Shown piece after piece: positions 36,047-45,460 of a DNA stretch of 64,000 nucleotides; the stretch's first letter is position 1, and every line of letters starts with the position of its first letter. A model generated the notes under the pieces. The model saw only the letters and a list, made by a program, of their open reading frames with translations. It did not search any database and was not told the DNA's origin. The DNA is taken from contig NZ_UYZY01000002.1 of NCBI RefSeq assembly GCF_900626075.1, positions 868,001 through 932,000 on the forward strand. Direction: 5' to 3'. A program made the position numbers and the translations under genes. The DNA is from Clostridium transplantifaecale. GTDB lineage: Bacteria > Bacillota > Clostridia > Lachnospirales > Lachnospiraceae.

Positions 36047-37903
36047 TCAACTGTTAACATCATAAGTCAGGAGCCAAGTCTCAAAGTACGGTTTAATCAC
36101 CCGGAAAGAGGCGCCCTCCATATCCAGGATAAACTTATGGAATGCCTTTGCCGAGTATCGGCTGCCCAGCGCTTTCTGGGCGGCATCCCTCAGGGTGCAG
36201 ATTTCCAGATAGCCGGTGTAATACTTCAGGTAGTTGCCCGGATTATCAATAATGGAGTTAAACATTTCCTCGCAGACCTCCGGATCGCTGATCCCGTAAT
36301 ATGTGCTTAAGAAACCGGAAATTTTATCCAGATCCCAGCCGTCATAATGGATATGGATATCCAGCAGGGCATACAGCGCGTAGATAGATGCCTGGCTGCG
36401 GGCCATCAGCTCCTTCATATCGGGGGAGAGGCCATTGTCAAATGAATAGCTGTACAGTTCACAGTATAATCCCCATCCCTCATCATATCCGCCGCAGGAG
36501 AGAACGTGCCGCAGAGGGCAGCTCTTTTTCCGGTTAAAATAAACAGACTGGTAAAGATGGCCGGGATATCCCTCATGGGCAAGGACAGAATAGAGATCCG
36601 CTCCTTCTTCCCTGGACTTATCATTAATATAGATTACATTGGTAGTGTCCGAATCAAGGGGAGGAATCAGGAAAAATGCAGGTGACAGCGAGGATTCCAA
36701 CGCTTTCGGAACGTGCTTTACCTGGTAGGAGGAATCGGTGAGCTCCGGGAAATCCTTTTTAATCTGTTCACGCAGATGATCCAGAATTTCTACCGGTTCG
36801 GTCAGGGAAACGCTGCTCCTCTCTATCTCGGTTGCCAATTTTGGGTTATTCTGCAAAAGCCTTGCGGTTTCGGCCATATCACGCCCGAACTGCTTTTCAA
36901 TCCGATCTTTGAGCTCGGGGATGGAGCTGTCGGTTCCGGTGAGGGTAGCCACGAGATATTCATAATATTCTTTGCCCTTCTCATAGTGGCAGAGACCGTT
37001 ATTGTTGGTTCCGCGTCCCTTTAATTCCTCCAGGGATTTGGACAGATTCGTGTAGGCGGGGATGAAATGCTCTTTTAAAATCTGAAGATGTTTTTTCTTG
37101 TATTCCGCCTTCTCCTCATCGGTCAGCCCATTCACCTCGTCCAGACGGCTGCTGAAGGTCTCCGTAAGGAAGCTGTTCTCCGGCCGGATCAGATAATCCT
37201 TGCAGGACTGCAGCATGCGGTCGATTGTAACGTCGCTGGGCGCCAGCCCGGCATCGGCCTGCTCTATCTCGTAAGCGGCCAGCTGGCCGTAGTAAACATC
37301 AATCTGGGAGAGCAGTTCCAGATAGTGGTCAATGTCGTTCTTGTCGTAAAATGTGTACTCGGCGAGCAGTACAGGAAGCTGGGCCTGGGTTCCGATTAGC
37401 GGACTCAGCGGCTGGCCGTAGAGTTCCAGTCCCTTTGACGCCATCCCGATTTCCAGGGAGTCCTTTAACATTTTATAGGTAAAAAGCTGATCAGCCGTCA
37501 GGAGAGATGGATCAAACGCCTTAAGCTCCGTGAACAGTTTCTCATTATCCGCTGTATCTTTTTCCAGTTCCTCTTTGGAAATGGTCTGGAATTTTATCTC
37601 GGGTGTGTCGATGCCGTAGTTTTCGGGATTCCTGAGCATAAAGTGGAGACTCAGAGGGTCGGAACCGACAATCTCCCGGAAAATACGATCCGTAAAAGTA
37701 TCAAATTCAGCCTGGACAGCCGCCGCATCTTTACCGCTGCCGGGATTCTCTGCGTCCTGCTCCGAACCGCTCTGTGCGGGCTGTGACGACGCCTCCGATG
37801 CCTGGTATGATTCCACAGGCGGGTTATAACGGGAGCAGCCGCAGAGCATAATCGTGGCCACCAGGGCCAGCAGATAGTATAAACAGGTTTTACGTGCCTT
37901 CAT
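36047..37903 (-). CDS. DUF885-family metallopeptidase-like lipoprotein
   Basis: A 618-residue exported lipoprotein. The signal peptide ends with LCGC, followed by a Ser/Gln/Glu-rich linker (about residues 25-60). The DUF885 domain has the zinc-type motif HEGYPGH in SVLAHEGYPGHLYQ and a GGYDEGWGLYCE helix that supplies the third ligand. Relatives include proteins annotated as metal-dependent carboxypeptidases, but a substrate is not established. It is a single gene; the 220 bases between it and aconitase contain no clear terminator. Confidence 0.82.
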   Translation of the reverse strand: MKARKTCLYYLLALVATIMLCGCSRYNPPVESYQASEASSQPAQSGSEQDAENPGSGKDAAAVQAEFDTFTDRIFREIVGSDPLSLHFMLRNPENYGIDTPEIKFQTISKEELEKDTADNEKLFTELKAFDPSLLTADQLFTYKMLKDSLEIGMASKGLELYGQPLSPLIGTQAQLPVLLAEYTFYDKNDIDHYLELLSQIDVYYGQLAAYEIEQADAGLAPSDVTIDRMLQSCKDYLIRPENSFLTETFSSRLDEVNGLTDEEKAEYKKKHLQILKEHFIPAYTNLSKSLEELKGRGTNNNGLCHYEKGKEYYEYLVATLTGTDSSIPELKDRIEKQFGRDMAETARLLQNNPKLATEIERSSVSLTEPVEILDHLREQIKKDFPELTDSSYQVKHVPKALESSLSPAFFLIPPLDSDTTNVIYINDKSREEGADLYSVLAHEGYPGHLYQSVYFNRKKSCPLRHVLSCGGYDEGWGLYCELYSYSFDNGLSPDMKELMARSQASIYALYALLDIHIHYDGWDLDKISGFLSTYYGISDPEVCEEMFNSIIDNPGNYLKYYTGYLEICTLRDAAQKALGSRYSAKAFHKFILDMEGASFRVIKPYFETWLLTYDVNS

Positions 37904-37967
37904 TTTTTACCTCCAATTGCCTACTATTATAATTTATATTAGGGGAGATTACAACTTATCAATGAAA

Positions 37968-38212
37968 ATTGAAAACAAGGGGGCCGCTGGGATCGCTGTG
38001 GGGGGTTATGGGAGGGAGGGGTGAGTCTTCAGTCCCGGGGGAAGTATGTCGCGAGAGGGATTCCGGGAGAAAAAATTCCTACGGGGACTCGCTCCCGCTT
38101 GTGGAATGCGCAGCGGGTGCCAGCTTCGAAAATACCTCAGCAAGCACCGGAGGATTCCAATGTCCCCTTCGGAAAGTTCTTCATCCCGACATAGGCGTCC
38201 TCATTTTTCAAT
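37968..38212. repeat. Solo copy related to the inverted-repeat element
   Basis: 38069-38178 matches 3762-3871 with about nine mismatches over 110 bases and no gaps. The right end carries GGCGTCCTCATTTTTCAAT, the same terminus as the element at 3655-4499; the left end has only ATTGAAAA (37968-37975) as a possible remnant of the complementary terminus. It lies just upstream of the acyltransferase gene, 70 bases from its start. Short frames inside it have no ribosome sites and are taken as spurious. Confidence 0.8.
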
Positions 38213-38282
38213 CCATTTGCCACTCCCTTTATAATGTGATAAAATATAGTGTCTTGAATCGAAAAGAAGAAAAGGAGCCGTA

Positions 38283-39368
38283 ATGCAAATGAAAAGAGAA
38301 CATCTATTCCCGCTGGATTTTGTCCGTGTCCTGGCTGCCGTGTCGATTGTTGTTTTCCATTATAATGCAGTGACCTTCATGGAACCCATTGTTAATAAAC
38401 CGATCCTTTTATTTTTTAATTATGCTAACGGAAGTATGGGCCATATCGGCGTTTCCCTGTTCTTTATTCTGGCGGGGGCGTCGCTGATGTATTCATCGAT
38501 GGAAAAGCTGGATCTTAAGACGTATTTTAAAAAACGTTTCCTTGCGATTTATCCGCTTTACTGGACCGTTTATGCCGCTTTTTTTGTATATAATTATCTG
38601 ATTAAGCATAACTTTGCCTTTGATAAACCATTGTCCAGGCTGCTTCTTACGGCTGTTGGCATGGATGGGTATCTGAATTACCTGATTCCGAACTACTATC
38701 TGTTAGGCGAGTGGTTTATCGGCTGTATTCTTTTGATTTATCTGATGTTTCCGGCGCTCCGGGCGTGTATGCTCCGCTGGCCGGTGCTCACTTTAGTTGG
38801 CACGGCGCTTATTTATATTCCTCTCACGCTGTTTTATCCGTTTCAGATGGATATTCAGTTTTTCTTCCTGCTCAGGGTGCCGGAAGTGCTGTTTGGCATG
38901 TATTTTATAAAATATCTGTATGGAACTAGGCAGCAGCGGGAAAAATATGACTGGAAATGGGGACTGGCGTCTTTTATCGGAGTTTTTACGGTTATGACGG
39001 TGAAAACGTCACTGCCGGTTCCGTTTAAAATCCTGTGGACGGGAATACCGCTTTTTCTCTTTCTCGTATGGGTGGGGCAGTTTATTAAAAATACGGTCGT
39101 GAAGAAGGGAATTTCCATTTTCTCTTCCTATACCTTTGCCATTTATCTTGTACATCATATTCTGGTCGGGAAATTTGTGTTTCCACTGATCGGACGGCCG
39201 GTGGGAAGATTGGAAAACTATCTTGTTTTCTGGAAGTATTTTGTATTCATCAGTATAGCCGGTGCGGTATTTTACTGGCTGAGCCGTATTTTAACAGGAA
39301 TTGCCGCTCTTTTGTGGGGCAGCGCGGTTTCATGGCTGAACTGCAGGAAGGATACAACAAAACGGTAA
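38283..39368 (+). CDS. OafA/YrhL-like membrane acyltransferase (Acyltransferase_3)
   Basis: A 361-residue protein with about 10 membrane helices. The N-terminal LFPLDFVRVLAAVSIVVFHY carries the conserved His of this family, and GSMGHIGVSLFFILAGASL follows. These enzymes O-acetylate cell-surface sugars or peptidoglycan or modify exported lipids. AAGGAG stands 5 bases before the ATG. No polysaccharide genes lie nearby, so the acceptor is unknown. It is a single gene downstream of a repeat element. Confidence 0.88.
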   Translation: MQMKREHLFPLDFVRVLAAVSIVVFHYNAVTFMEPIVNKPILLFFNYANGSMGHIGVSLFFILAGASLMYSSMEKLDLKTYFKKRFLAIYPLYWTVYAAFFVYNYLIKHNFAFDKPLSRLLLTAVGMDGYLNYLIPNYYLLGEWFIGCILLIYLMFPALRACMLRWPVLTLVGTALIYIPLTLFYPFQMDIQFFFLLRVPEVLFGMYFIKYLYGTRQQREKYDWKWGLASFIGVFTVMTVKTSLPVPFKILWTGIPLFLFLVWVGQFIKNTVVKKGISIFSSYTFAIYLVHHILVGKFVFPLIGRPVGRLENYLVFWKYFVFISIAGAVFYWLSRILTGIAALLWGSAVSWLNCRKDTTKR

Positions 39369-39492
39369 TAACAGCGCTTCATGCCGCGGGTACCAGGCCC
39401 CGGCAGTTCCATTAAAAGCGTGTGAAAATGTCCCGCGGGATATGTCATGGCCGGACTTTTGCCGGTTTGTGCCGCATTTTGAGGAATCCTTC

Positions 39493-39521
39493 TTGACAAA
39501 AAGAGTTGAAAACGCTAGACT
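39493..39521 (+). promoter_or_regulatory. Promoter of the T-box/metG transcript
   Basis: TTGACA at 39493-39498, 17 bases, TAGACT at 39516-39521. It lies about 65 bases before the T-box stem I. Confidence 0.75.
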
Positions 39522-39588
39522 AAACTATATCTTTTAGAAAGTAACAATATAAAACAAAGGCTGTGAAGAGAAGAGTACGCAGAAGGAA

Positions 39589-39943
39589 TGATTACAGAGA
39601 GTCCGGGCTGGTGGAAACGGATTGTCAGGAGAGCTGCCGAAGATGGTCTCAGAGCTGCGCTGCCGAAGTATGGATGGAGTGCCTACGTAAGCGCCGGGTC
39701 CGTTGATGACGACGAACTGTGTGCGGGGTGTTCAGGCTGTCTGTTTTAAGCAGTGACGGAGCAGGTCCGTTAACACCGCAGGCTGTGAACACGCAGTGGG
39801 CCGGCAGAAATGCCGGAACAGAGACGTTTTTCTTCAGCCGCAGAGGCATCCGTTGTGAGACGGTATGCGAATTAAAGTGGTAACACGGGAAAATAACTCT
39901 CGTCTTTAATGGTGATCCAATCACCTTTAAAGACGATTTTTTT
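39589..39943 (+). promoter_or_regulatory. T-box leader of metG
   Basis: A methionyl-tRNA-sensing leader. Stem I begins near GAGAGTCCGGGCTGGTGG (39599-39616). The T-box itself is AAAGTGGTAACACGGG at 39874-39889; its TGGT can pair with an ACCA tRNA end, in line with the A discriminator of tRNA-Met. The terminator TCGTCTTTAA ... TTAAAGACGA with seven T ends at 39943. The specifier is probably one of two ATG triplets at 39670-39676. Uncharged tRNA-Met would stabilise the antiterminator and allow metG expression. Confidence 0.88.
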
Positions 39944-40048
39944 ATATCATTTAGGAAGTTTTTCCTATGATATAAAAAGCCCCCGGGCGGGATTCCTTGT
40001 TTTTTTCTTCAACTATAAAACGATTATTCATAACAGGAGGAACGATTT

Positions 40049-42028
40049 ATGTGTCAGAATTGCAAAAAACCATATTATATAACTACCGCAATCGCCTATA
40101 CATCAGGCAAGCCGCATATCGGCAACACTTACGAGATTGTCCTGGCGGACAGTATTGCCAGATATAAGAGGGAACAGGGCTTTGATGTGCGTTTCCAGAC
40201 GGGAACCGACGAGCACGGCCAGAAGATCGAGCTGAAGGCCGAAGAGGCCGGCGTAACGCCGCAGGAGTTTGTTGACGGGGTGGCAGGCCAGATTAAGTCG
40301 ATCTGGGATCTGATGAATACTTCCTATGACAAATTTATCCGTACAACCGATAAGGATCATGAAGAACAGGTACAGAAGATTTTCAAAAAACTGTATGACA
40401 AGGGCGATATTTATAAAGGCCACTATGAGGGACTCTACTGTACGCCGTGTGAGTCCTTCTGGACCGCCTCCCAGGTAGTGGACGGCAAATGTCCCGACTG
40501 CGGCCGTCCGGTTATTCCCGCGAAGGAAGAGGCATATTTCTTTAAAATGAGCAAGTACGCCCAGAGGCTGATTGACCATATCAATGAGCATCCGGAATTC
40601 ATCCAGCCGGTATCCCGTAAAAATGAGATGATGAATAACTTCCTGCTCCCGGGACTCCAGGACCTCTGTGTGTCCAGGACTTCCTTTAAGTGGGGAATTC
40701 CCGTATCCTTTGATCCGAAGCATGTGACTTACGTATGGCTGGATGCCCTGACCAACTATATCACCGGCTTAGGTTATGACTGCGACGGAAACCACGGAGA
40801 ATTATTTGAAAAATTCTGGCCGGCCGATCTCCATCTGATTGGTAAAGACATCATCCGATTCCATACGATTTACTGGCCAATCTTCCTGATGGCTCTGGAT
40901 CTTCCGCTGCCGAAACAGGTATTCGGACATCCATGGCTTTTACAGGGCGACGGCAAGATGAGCAAGTCCAAAGGAAATGTGCTTTATGCAGACACTCTGG
41001 TGGATTTCTTTGGTGTGGACGCGGTGCGTTACTTTGTACTTCACGAGATGCCGTTTGAAAATGACGGAGTTATTTCCTGGGATTTGATGGTGGAGCGTAT
41101 GAACTCCGACCTGGCAAACATCCTTGGAAACCTGGTAAACAGGACTATTTCCATGAGCAATAAATACTTTGGAGGCGTTGTTACGGATACCAGCGTATCC
41201 GAGGAAGTCGATGCGGATTTGAAGGCCACCGTACTGGATGCCGTGAAGAAGGTGGACGAAAAGATGGATAAGCTGCGCGTAGCGGATGCCATTACGGATA
41301 TCTTCGGAATATTCAGAAGAAGCAACAAATATATTGATGAGACCACCCCGTGGACACTGGCAAAGGATGAGGAAAAGAAGGACCGCCTTTCAACCGTTCT
41401 CTACAACCTGACGGAGGCTATCACAATCGGTGCATCCCTGTTATACTCCTTCATGCCTGAGACGGCTGAGAAGATTCTGGCTCAGATCAACACACAGAAG
41501 AGAACCCTGGAAGAGATGGGCACATTCGGCCTCTATCCGTCAGGCGGGAAAGTGACCGAAAAACCGGAAATCCTCTTTGCACGTATGGATGTGAAAGAGG
41601 TAATGGAGAAGGTCGAAGCAATGAGGGCGGCCGAGGCGGCCGCGTCCGAACAGCCGGAAGAAGAAAAAGAGGATGAGAATGTCATTGATCTGGAAGCAAA
41701 GCCGGAAATCACATACGATGATTTTGCAAAGCTCCAGTTCCAGGTTGGCGAAATTATTGCCTGCGAGGCAGTTCCGAAGTCCAAAAAACTTCTTTGCTCC
41801 CAGGTAAAAGTGGGAACAAAGGTACGCCAGATCCTGAGCGGAATCAAGGCAAACTACACACCGGAAGAGATGGTTGGCAAAAAGGTTATGGTTGTGACCA
41901 ATTTAAAACCGGCTAAACTGGCGGGAATGCTGTCCGAGGGAATGCTGCTCTGTGCAGGAGACAGTGAGGGCAATCTGGCGCTTATGAAGCCGGAGAAGGA
42001 TATGCCGGCAGGCGCTGAAATCTGCTAA
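40049..42028 (+). CDS. metG: Methionyl-tRNA synthetase
   Basis: A 659-residue class I synthetase that charges tRNA-Met. It has the HIGH-type motif GKPHIGNTYE, a zinc knuckle (CTPC ... CPDC), the KMSKS motif in DGKMSKSKGN, and a C-terminal OB-fold tRNA-binding domain (about 560-659, VGEIIACEAVPKSKKLL). An acidic linker joins the domains. AGGAGG precedes the ATG. A T-box leader controls it, and a hairpin at 42143-42174 (CCCCGCC ... GGCGGGG) probably ends the transcript. Confidence 0.97.
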   Translation: MCQNCKKPYYITTAIAYTSGKPHIGNTYEIVLADSIARYKREQGFDVRFQTGTDEHGQKIELKAEEAGVTPQEFVDGVAGQIKSIWDLMNTSYDKFIRTTDKDHEEQVQKIFKKLYDKGDIYKGHYEGLYCTPCESFWTASQVVDGKCPDCGRPVIPAKEEAYFFKMSKYAQRLIDHINEHPEFIQPVSRKNEMMNNFLLPGLQDLCVSRTSFKWGIPVSFDPKHVTYVWLDALTNYITGLGYDCDGNHGELFEKFWPADLHLIGKDIIRFHTIYWPIFLMALDLPLPKQVFGHPWLLQGDGKMSKSKGNVLYADTLVDFFGVDAVRYFVLHEMPFENDGVISWDLMVERMNSDLANILGNLVNRTISMSNKYFGGVVTDTSVSEEVDADLKATVLDAVKKVDEKMDKLRVADAITDIFGIFRRSNKYIDETTPWTLAKDEEKKDRLSTVLYNLTEAITIGASLLYSFMPETAEKILAQINTQKRTLEEMGTFGLYPSGGKVTEKPEILFARMDVKEVMEKVEAMRAAEAAASEQPEEEKEDENVIDLEAKPEITYDDFAKLQFQVGEIIACEAVPKSKKLLCSQVKVGTKVRQILSGIKANYTPEEMVGKKVMVVTNLKPAKLAGMLSEGMLLCAGDSEGNLALMKPEKDMPAGAEIC

Positions 42029-42094
42029 ATCCGTAAGATTCACGATGCGGCCCGGCAGAATACGCTGCCTTTCATATAAGAAGAAATCAGACAA

Positions 42095-42132
42095 GACAAA
42101 ATCATATAAGACAAAATCATATAAGACGAAAT
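42095..42132. repeat. 15-nt direct repeats downstream of metG
   Basis: GACAAAATCATATAA occurs at 42095-42109 and again at 42110-42124, followed by a partial GACGAAAT at 42125-42132 and preceded by a diverged TCATATAAGAAGAAATCA. Function unknown; probably slippage. Confidence 0.7.
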
Positions 42133-42142
42133 TCGGGTTGAA

Positions 42143-42180
42143 CCCCGCCTGGAAACGCAGTGTTCCCGGCGGGGATTCTT
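42143..42180 (+). terminator. Terminator of metG
   Basis: CCCCGCC-GGAA pairs with TTCC-GGCGGGG around an ACGCAGTG loop, then ATTCTTGTT. The stem is strong and the T tract poor. Confidence 0.65.
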
Positions 42181-42262
42181 GTTATTGAGTGGCAATGAAA
42201 AGCTCACAAAGCGTGCTTTTCGTTGTTTTACAGGAAGTGAGCGGTGAAAGGAGATGGAACGG

Positions 42263-43150
42263 ATGGCGGATAAAAAGACACCTCTGGAAAAGGAATGGGA
42301 TTCCTTTCTGAAACGTGAAAATAAGACCCTTAAAAAGTATGGAACCAGAAAGGAACCTTTCTGGGAGAAAAAACTGCATAAGGCGGTGCCGGACGGGCTG
42401 AGGGAAAAGCTGGAAGATGCATTTTACAAGGCATTCTGCGTGATTTTGGAAAACGGCACCGGGGTGATTGAGAAGACATTTCCCAAGGAAAAGCTGGAGG
42501 CGGAGTTCAAGACGCGGGAGTACGCAGGCAGGCTCTATCCGGTCAGGAAAAATCTGGCGGCGGGCAGAAAGCTGGCGGCCCGCCAGGCGGCGGCAGGGGT
42601 GGCCGGAGCCTGTGCGGAGGGGGCGGTCCTGGGGCTGCTGGGAATCGGTCTTCCGGACATTCCTCTCTTTCTGGCGGCGCTGCTCCGAGGCCTGTATACG
42701 CAGGCTCTGCATTTTGGCGTAGATTACAGAAATCCGGAGGAACAAGAACTGCTTCTGGAGCTTCTGACGCTGTCACTGTACAACGGGGAAGATTTTAAGG
42801 AACGGGACGCGGCGATGAACCGGAAACTCTATCGGATGGCCCGCAGGCCGCACAGAGAAGCACTGCCGGAGAAAACTCAGGCGTACGGAGCAGCGTCGCC
42901 GGGGAAAACGAAAGAATTTGAAGCCGCGCCGCCTGAGAAAGCTCCGGCAGACGTGGATGCGGCCGCCCTTAATGCCTCACGGGCACTTTCCGGGGAACTT
43001 CTGTATATGAAATTCCTGCAGGGAGTTCCCATTGCAGGCGTAATCGGCGGACTGTATGACGGTATTTATATGAAAAAGGTGACCGGCTATGCGGCGATCA
43101 AGCTGGAGAGAAGGTATCTGCTTGGTAAATCAGAGGAAAAACGTGGATAA
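42263..43150 (+). CDS. EcsC-family protein
   Basis: A 295-residue protein with an EcsC domain: RQAAAGVAGACAEGAVLGLL, GIGLPDIPLFLAALLRGLY and YTQALHFGVDYRNPEEQ. Residues 208-240 are an Ala/Pro/Lys-rich insert between the two halves of the domain, and LQGVPIAGVIGGLYDGIYMKK closes it. EcsC in Bacillus is associated with the EcsAB transporter, but its role is unclear and no ecsAB genes are nearby. AAAGGAG directly abuts the ATG at 42254, so the ATG at 42263 is the better start. Confidence 0.8.
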   Translation: MADKKTPLEKEWDSFLKRENKTLKKYGTRKEPFWEKKLHKAVPDGLREKLEDAFYKAFCVILENGTGVIEKTFPKEKLEAEFKTREYAGRLYPVRKNLAAGRKLAARQAAAGVAGACAEGAVLGLLGIGLPDIPLFLAALLRGLYTQALHFGVDYRNPEEQELLLELLTLSLYNGEDFKERDAAMNRKLYRMARRPHREALPEKTQAYGAASPGKTKEFEAAPPEKAPADVDAAALNASRALSGELLYMKFLQGVPIAGVIGGLYDGIYMKKVTGYAAIKLERRYLLGKSEEKRG

Positions 43151-43185
43151 AAGGCGTAAAAACGGAAGTAAAACCTCGATAGTCA

Positions 43186-43214
43186 TTGTTTTTTCGCGGG
43201 AGATTGGCTATAAT
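43186..43214 (+). promoter_or_regulatory. Promoter of tatD-rsmA
   Basis: TTGTTT at 43186-43191, 17 bases, TATAAT at 43209-43214, 54 bases before tatD. Confidence 0.65.
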
Positions 43215-43268
43215 GGTGCGTGAGTAACGGATAAATACCAAAACGGATAAGAAGACCGGAGGAAACAA

Positions 43269-44057
43269 ATGATTTTTGATACACATGCCCATTACGATGA
43301 TGAGGCATTTGACGAAGACAGGGAAGAATTGCTGCAGGGCCTTACCGAGCATGGAATTGAGGCTATTGTAAATATAGGAAATGATATGGCCAGCACCGAA
43401 CACACGCTGGAGCTGACGAAACGCTATCCCCAGGTATACGGGGCCGCGGGAGTCCATCCCAGCAGCAGCGCGGAGCTGGATGAAGAAAAATTTGCCAGGC
43501 TTAAGACAGCGGCCATGGATCCCCAGATAGTAGCGGTGGGAGAAATTGGGCTTGACTATTATTGGGACGAGCCTGCCCATGAGATCCAGAGGTACTGGTT
43601 CGGCCGCCAGCTGGAGCTGGCGAGGGAGGTCAATAGGCCCGTTGTCATCCACAGCAGGGATGCGGCCAAAGATACACTTGATATTCTGAAGGAACATAAA
43701 GCGGAGGAGATCGGCGGAGTGATCCACTGTTTTTCCTATGGCAAAGAGATGGCCAGAGAATTCCTGAACCTGGGATTCTATCTTGGGATCGGCGGAGTTC
43801 TGACCTTCAGCAACGCAAAGAAGTTAAAAGAGGTGGTGGAATACGCGCCGCTTGACAGGCTGGTGCTTGAAACGGACTGCCCTTATCTGGCGCCGGTCCC
43901 AAACAGAGGGAAACGGAATTCTTCCTTTAATCTGCCGTACGTGGTGGATGCCATGGCAGAGATAAGGGGATTAAGCACGGAGGAAGTAATCCGGGCAACC
44001 AACCTGAATGCCAAACAGCTTTACCACCTGGCTCCGGGGAAATCAGAAAGGAACTGA
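43269..44057 (+). CDS. tatD: TatD-family metal-dependent hydrolase
   Basis: A 262-residue TIM-barrel hydrolase of the TatD DNase family. It shows FDTHAHYDDEAF (HxH metal ligands), VGEIGLDYYWD, PVVIHSRDA, GVIHCFSYG and LETDCPYLAP. Members are 3'-5' exonucleases or deoxyribonucleases; some have D-aminoacyl-tRNA deacylase or RNA roles. Overlap of expression with rsmA is typical of Firmicutes (often with rnmV between them, absent here). GGAGG precedes the ATG. Confidence 0.94.
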   Translation: MIFDTHAHYDDEAFDEDREELLQGLTEHGIEAIVNIGNDMASTEHTLELTKRYPQVYGAAGVHPSSSAELDEEKFARLKTAAMDPQIVAVGEIGLDYYWDEPAHEIQRYWFGRQLELAREVNRPVVIHSRDAAKDTLDILKEHKAEEIGGVIHCFSYGKEMAREFLNLGFYLGIGGVLTFSNAKKLKEVVEYAPLDRLVLETDCPYLAPVPNRGKRNSSFNLPYVVDAMAEIRGLSTEEVIRATNLNAKQLYHLAPGKSERN

Positions 44058-44058
44058 T

Positions 44059-44925
44059 ATGCGCATAGATTTGGGAAATCCCAAAAACACAATCGAGATT
44101 ATACAAAAGTACGGCTTTGCCTTCCAGAAAAAATTCGGCCAGAACTTTCTCATCGACACTCACGTCCTCTCTAAAATCGTAGATGCGGCCGGGGTGACGA
44201 AGGAAGATATGGTTCTGGAGATAGGACCCGGAATCGGAACGATGACCCAGTACCTGGCCGACAGTGCCGGTAAGGTAGTCGCTGTTGAGATAGACAGCAA
44301 CCTGATACCGATTCTGGAGGAAACGCTTAAAGATTATGAAAATATTACAGTAATTAATGGGGATATCCTAAAGGTTGACATAAAAAAACTGGCAGAGGAA
44401 TACAACGGGGGAAAGCCGATTAAGGTGGTGGCTAACCTTCCTTACTATATTACGACGCCAATTATTATGGGACTGTTTGAAAGCGGTGTTCCTATTGACA
44501 ATATCACGGTCATGGTGCAGAAAGAGGTGGCTGACCGAATGCAGGTCGGGCCGGGAACGAAAGATTACGGCGCCCTGTCCCTGGCGGTTCAGTACTACGC
44601 AGAACCGTATATTGTGGCTAATGTGCCGCCCAACTGCTTTATTCCACGCCCCAATGTGGGTTCAGCCGTAATCCGCCTGACACGCCACAGGACGCCGCCG
44701 GTGAACGTGGCCGACAGGGAACTGATGTTCAAACTGATCCGCGCTTCTTTTAACCAGAGGCGGAAGACTCTTTTAAACGGCTTAAACAATTCACCGGAAA
44801 TACAGATACCCAAGGAAATTATAGCAGAGTCTATCGGAAAACTGGGCGTACCGGCCGCAGTCAGAGGCGAGGCACTCACGCTGGAGCAATTCGCTGAGCT
44901 GGCTAACATTCTTTCTGAAAGCTAA
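44059..44925 (+). CDS. rsmA: 16S rRNA dimethyladenosine transferase
   Basis: RsmA (KsgA) dimethylates two adjacent adenosines near the 3' end of 16S rRNA, a late step in 30S maturation. The 288-residue protein has QNFLIDTHVLSKIV, the SAM-binding EIGPGIGTMTQYLA, the catalytic NLPYYITTPI and the C-terminal FNQRRKTLLNGL. AAAGGA precedes the ATG at 44059, one base after the tatD stop; the longer frame from 44008 overlaps tatD. A hairpin follows at 44926-44966. Confidence 0.96.
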   Translation: MRIDLGNPKNTIEIIQKYGFAFQKKFGQNFLIDTHVLSKIVDAAGVTKEDMVLEIGPGIGTMTQYLADSAGKVVAVEIDSNLIPILEETLKDYENITVINGDILKVDIKKLAEEYNGGKPIKVVANLPYYITTPIIMGLFESGVPIDNITVMVQKEVADRMQVGPGTKDYGALSLAVQYYAEPYIVANVPPNCFIPRPNVGSAVIRLTRHRTPPVNVADRELMFKLIRASFNQRRKTLLNGLNNSPEIQIPKEIIAESIGKLGVPAAVRGEALTLEQFAELANILSES

Positions 44926-44966
44926 AACCGGGGACCGGCGGCAGGATATGCCGCCGCTTCCCGGTT
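44926..44966 (+). terminator. Hairpin after rsmA
   Basis: AACCGGG (44926-44932) pairs with CCCGGTT (44960-44966), with an inner CGGCGGCA/TGCCGCCG stem. No T run follows, so it may be a weak or factor-assisted terminator. Confidence 0.5.
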
Positions 44967-45056
44967 CACAAAACGGTGCGTATCGGATAAAATAAGAAAG
45001 TGCGGGAAAACGATTCCCGGCATGATTAAAAACACGTGAAACAACGAAAAAACTCC

Positions 45057-45085
45057 TTGACAACAGGGAGAAAATTTAGTAAAAT
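45057..45085 (+). promoter_or_regulatory. tRNA promoter
   Basis: TTGACA at 45057-45062, 17 bases, TAAAAT at 45080-45085, 55 bases before tRNA-Phe. Confidence 0.8.
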
Positions 45086-45140
45086 GATTTACGTTGCTGG
45101 TAACACCAGTGCGGTGAGAGAATCAATAATTTCTCAGGAG

Positions 45141-45213
<73 letters not shown>

Positions 45214-45247
45214 CTTTAATCTAACAATATTATTATTTATATACTAT

Positions 45248-45318
45248 GCGGGTGTAGTTCAATGGTAGAACACTAGCCTTCCAAGCTAGATACGTGGGTT
45301 CGATTCCCATCACCCGCT
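45248..45318 (+). tRNA. tRNA-Gly (TCC)
   Basis: A 71-nt cloverleaf with acceptor GCGGGTG/CACCCGC, D-arm GTTCAATGGTAGAAC, anticodon stem CTAGC/GCTAG with anticodon TCC at 45280-45282, and T-loop GGTTCGATTCC. The discriminator is T; CCA is not encoded. It lies 34 bases after tRNA-Phe. Confidence 0.96.
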
Positions 45319-45324
45319 TTTTTG

Positions 45325-45355
45325 CTGCCCTGATTTGTCAGGGCAGTTCGTCTTT
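45325..45355 (+). terminator. Terminator of the tRNA pair
   Basis: CTGCCCTGA (45325-45333) pairs with TCAGGGCAG (45338-45346), then TTCGTCTTT. Confidence 0.65.
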
Positions 45356-45390
45356 CCGGATCTAAATTAATTCAATATGACAGGAAGTCA

Positions 45391-45426
45391 AAAAACCGGC
45401 GCTGGAGGTATCCAGTACCGGTTTTT
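45391..45426. terminator. Bidirectional terminator downstream of the MscS gene
   Basis: AAAAACCGG and CCGGTTTTT flank an inner CTGG/CCAG stem. A and T runs on both sides suit termination in both directions, chiefly for the minus-strand channel operon. Confidence 0.75.
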
Positions 45427-45460
45427 CTTTGCTGCTGCCCACAAAGCGGCAGTAACATTG

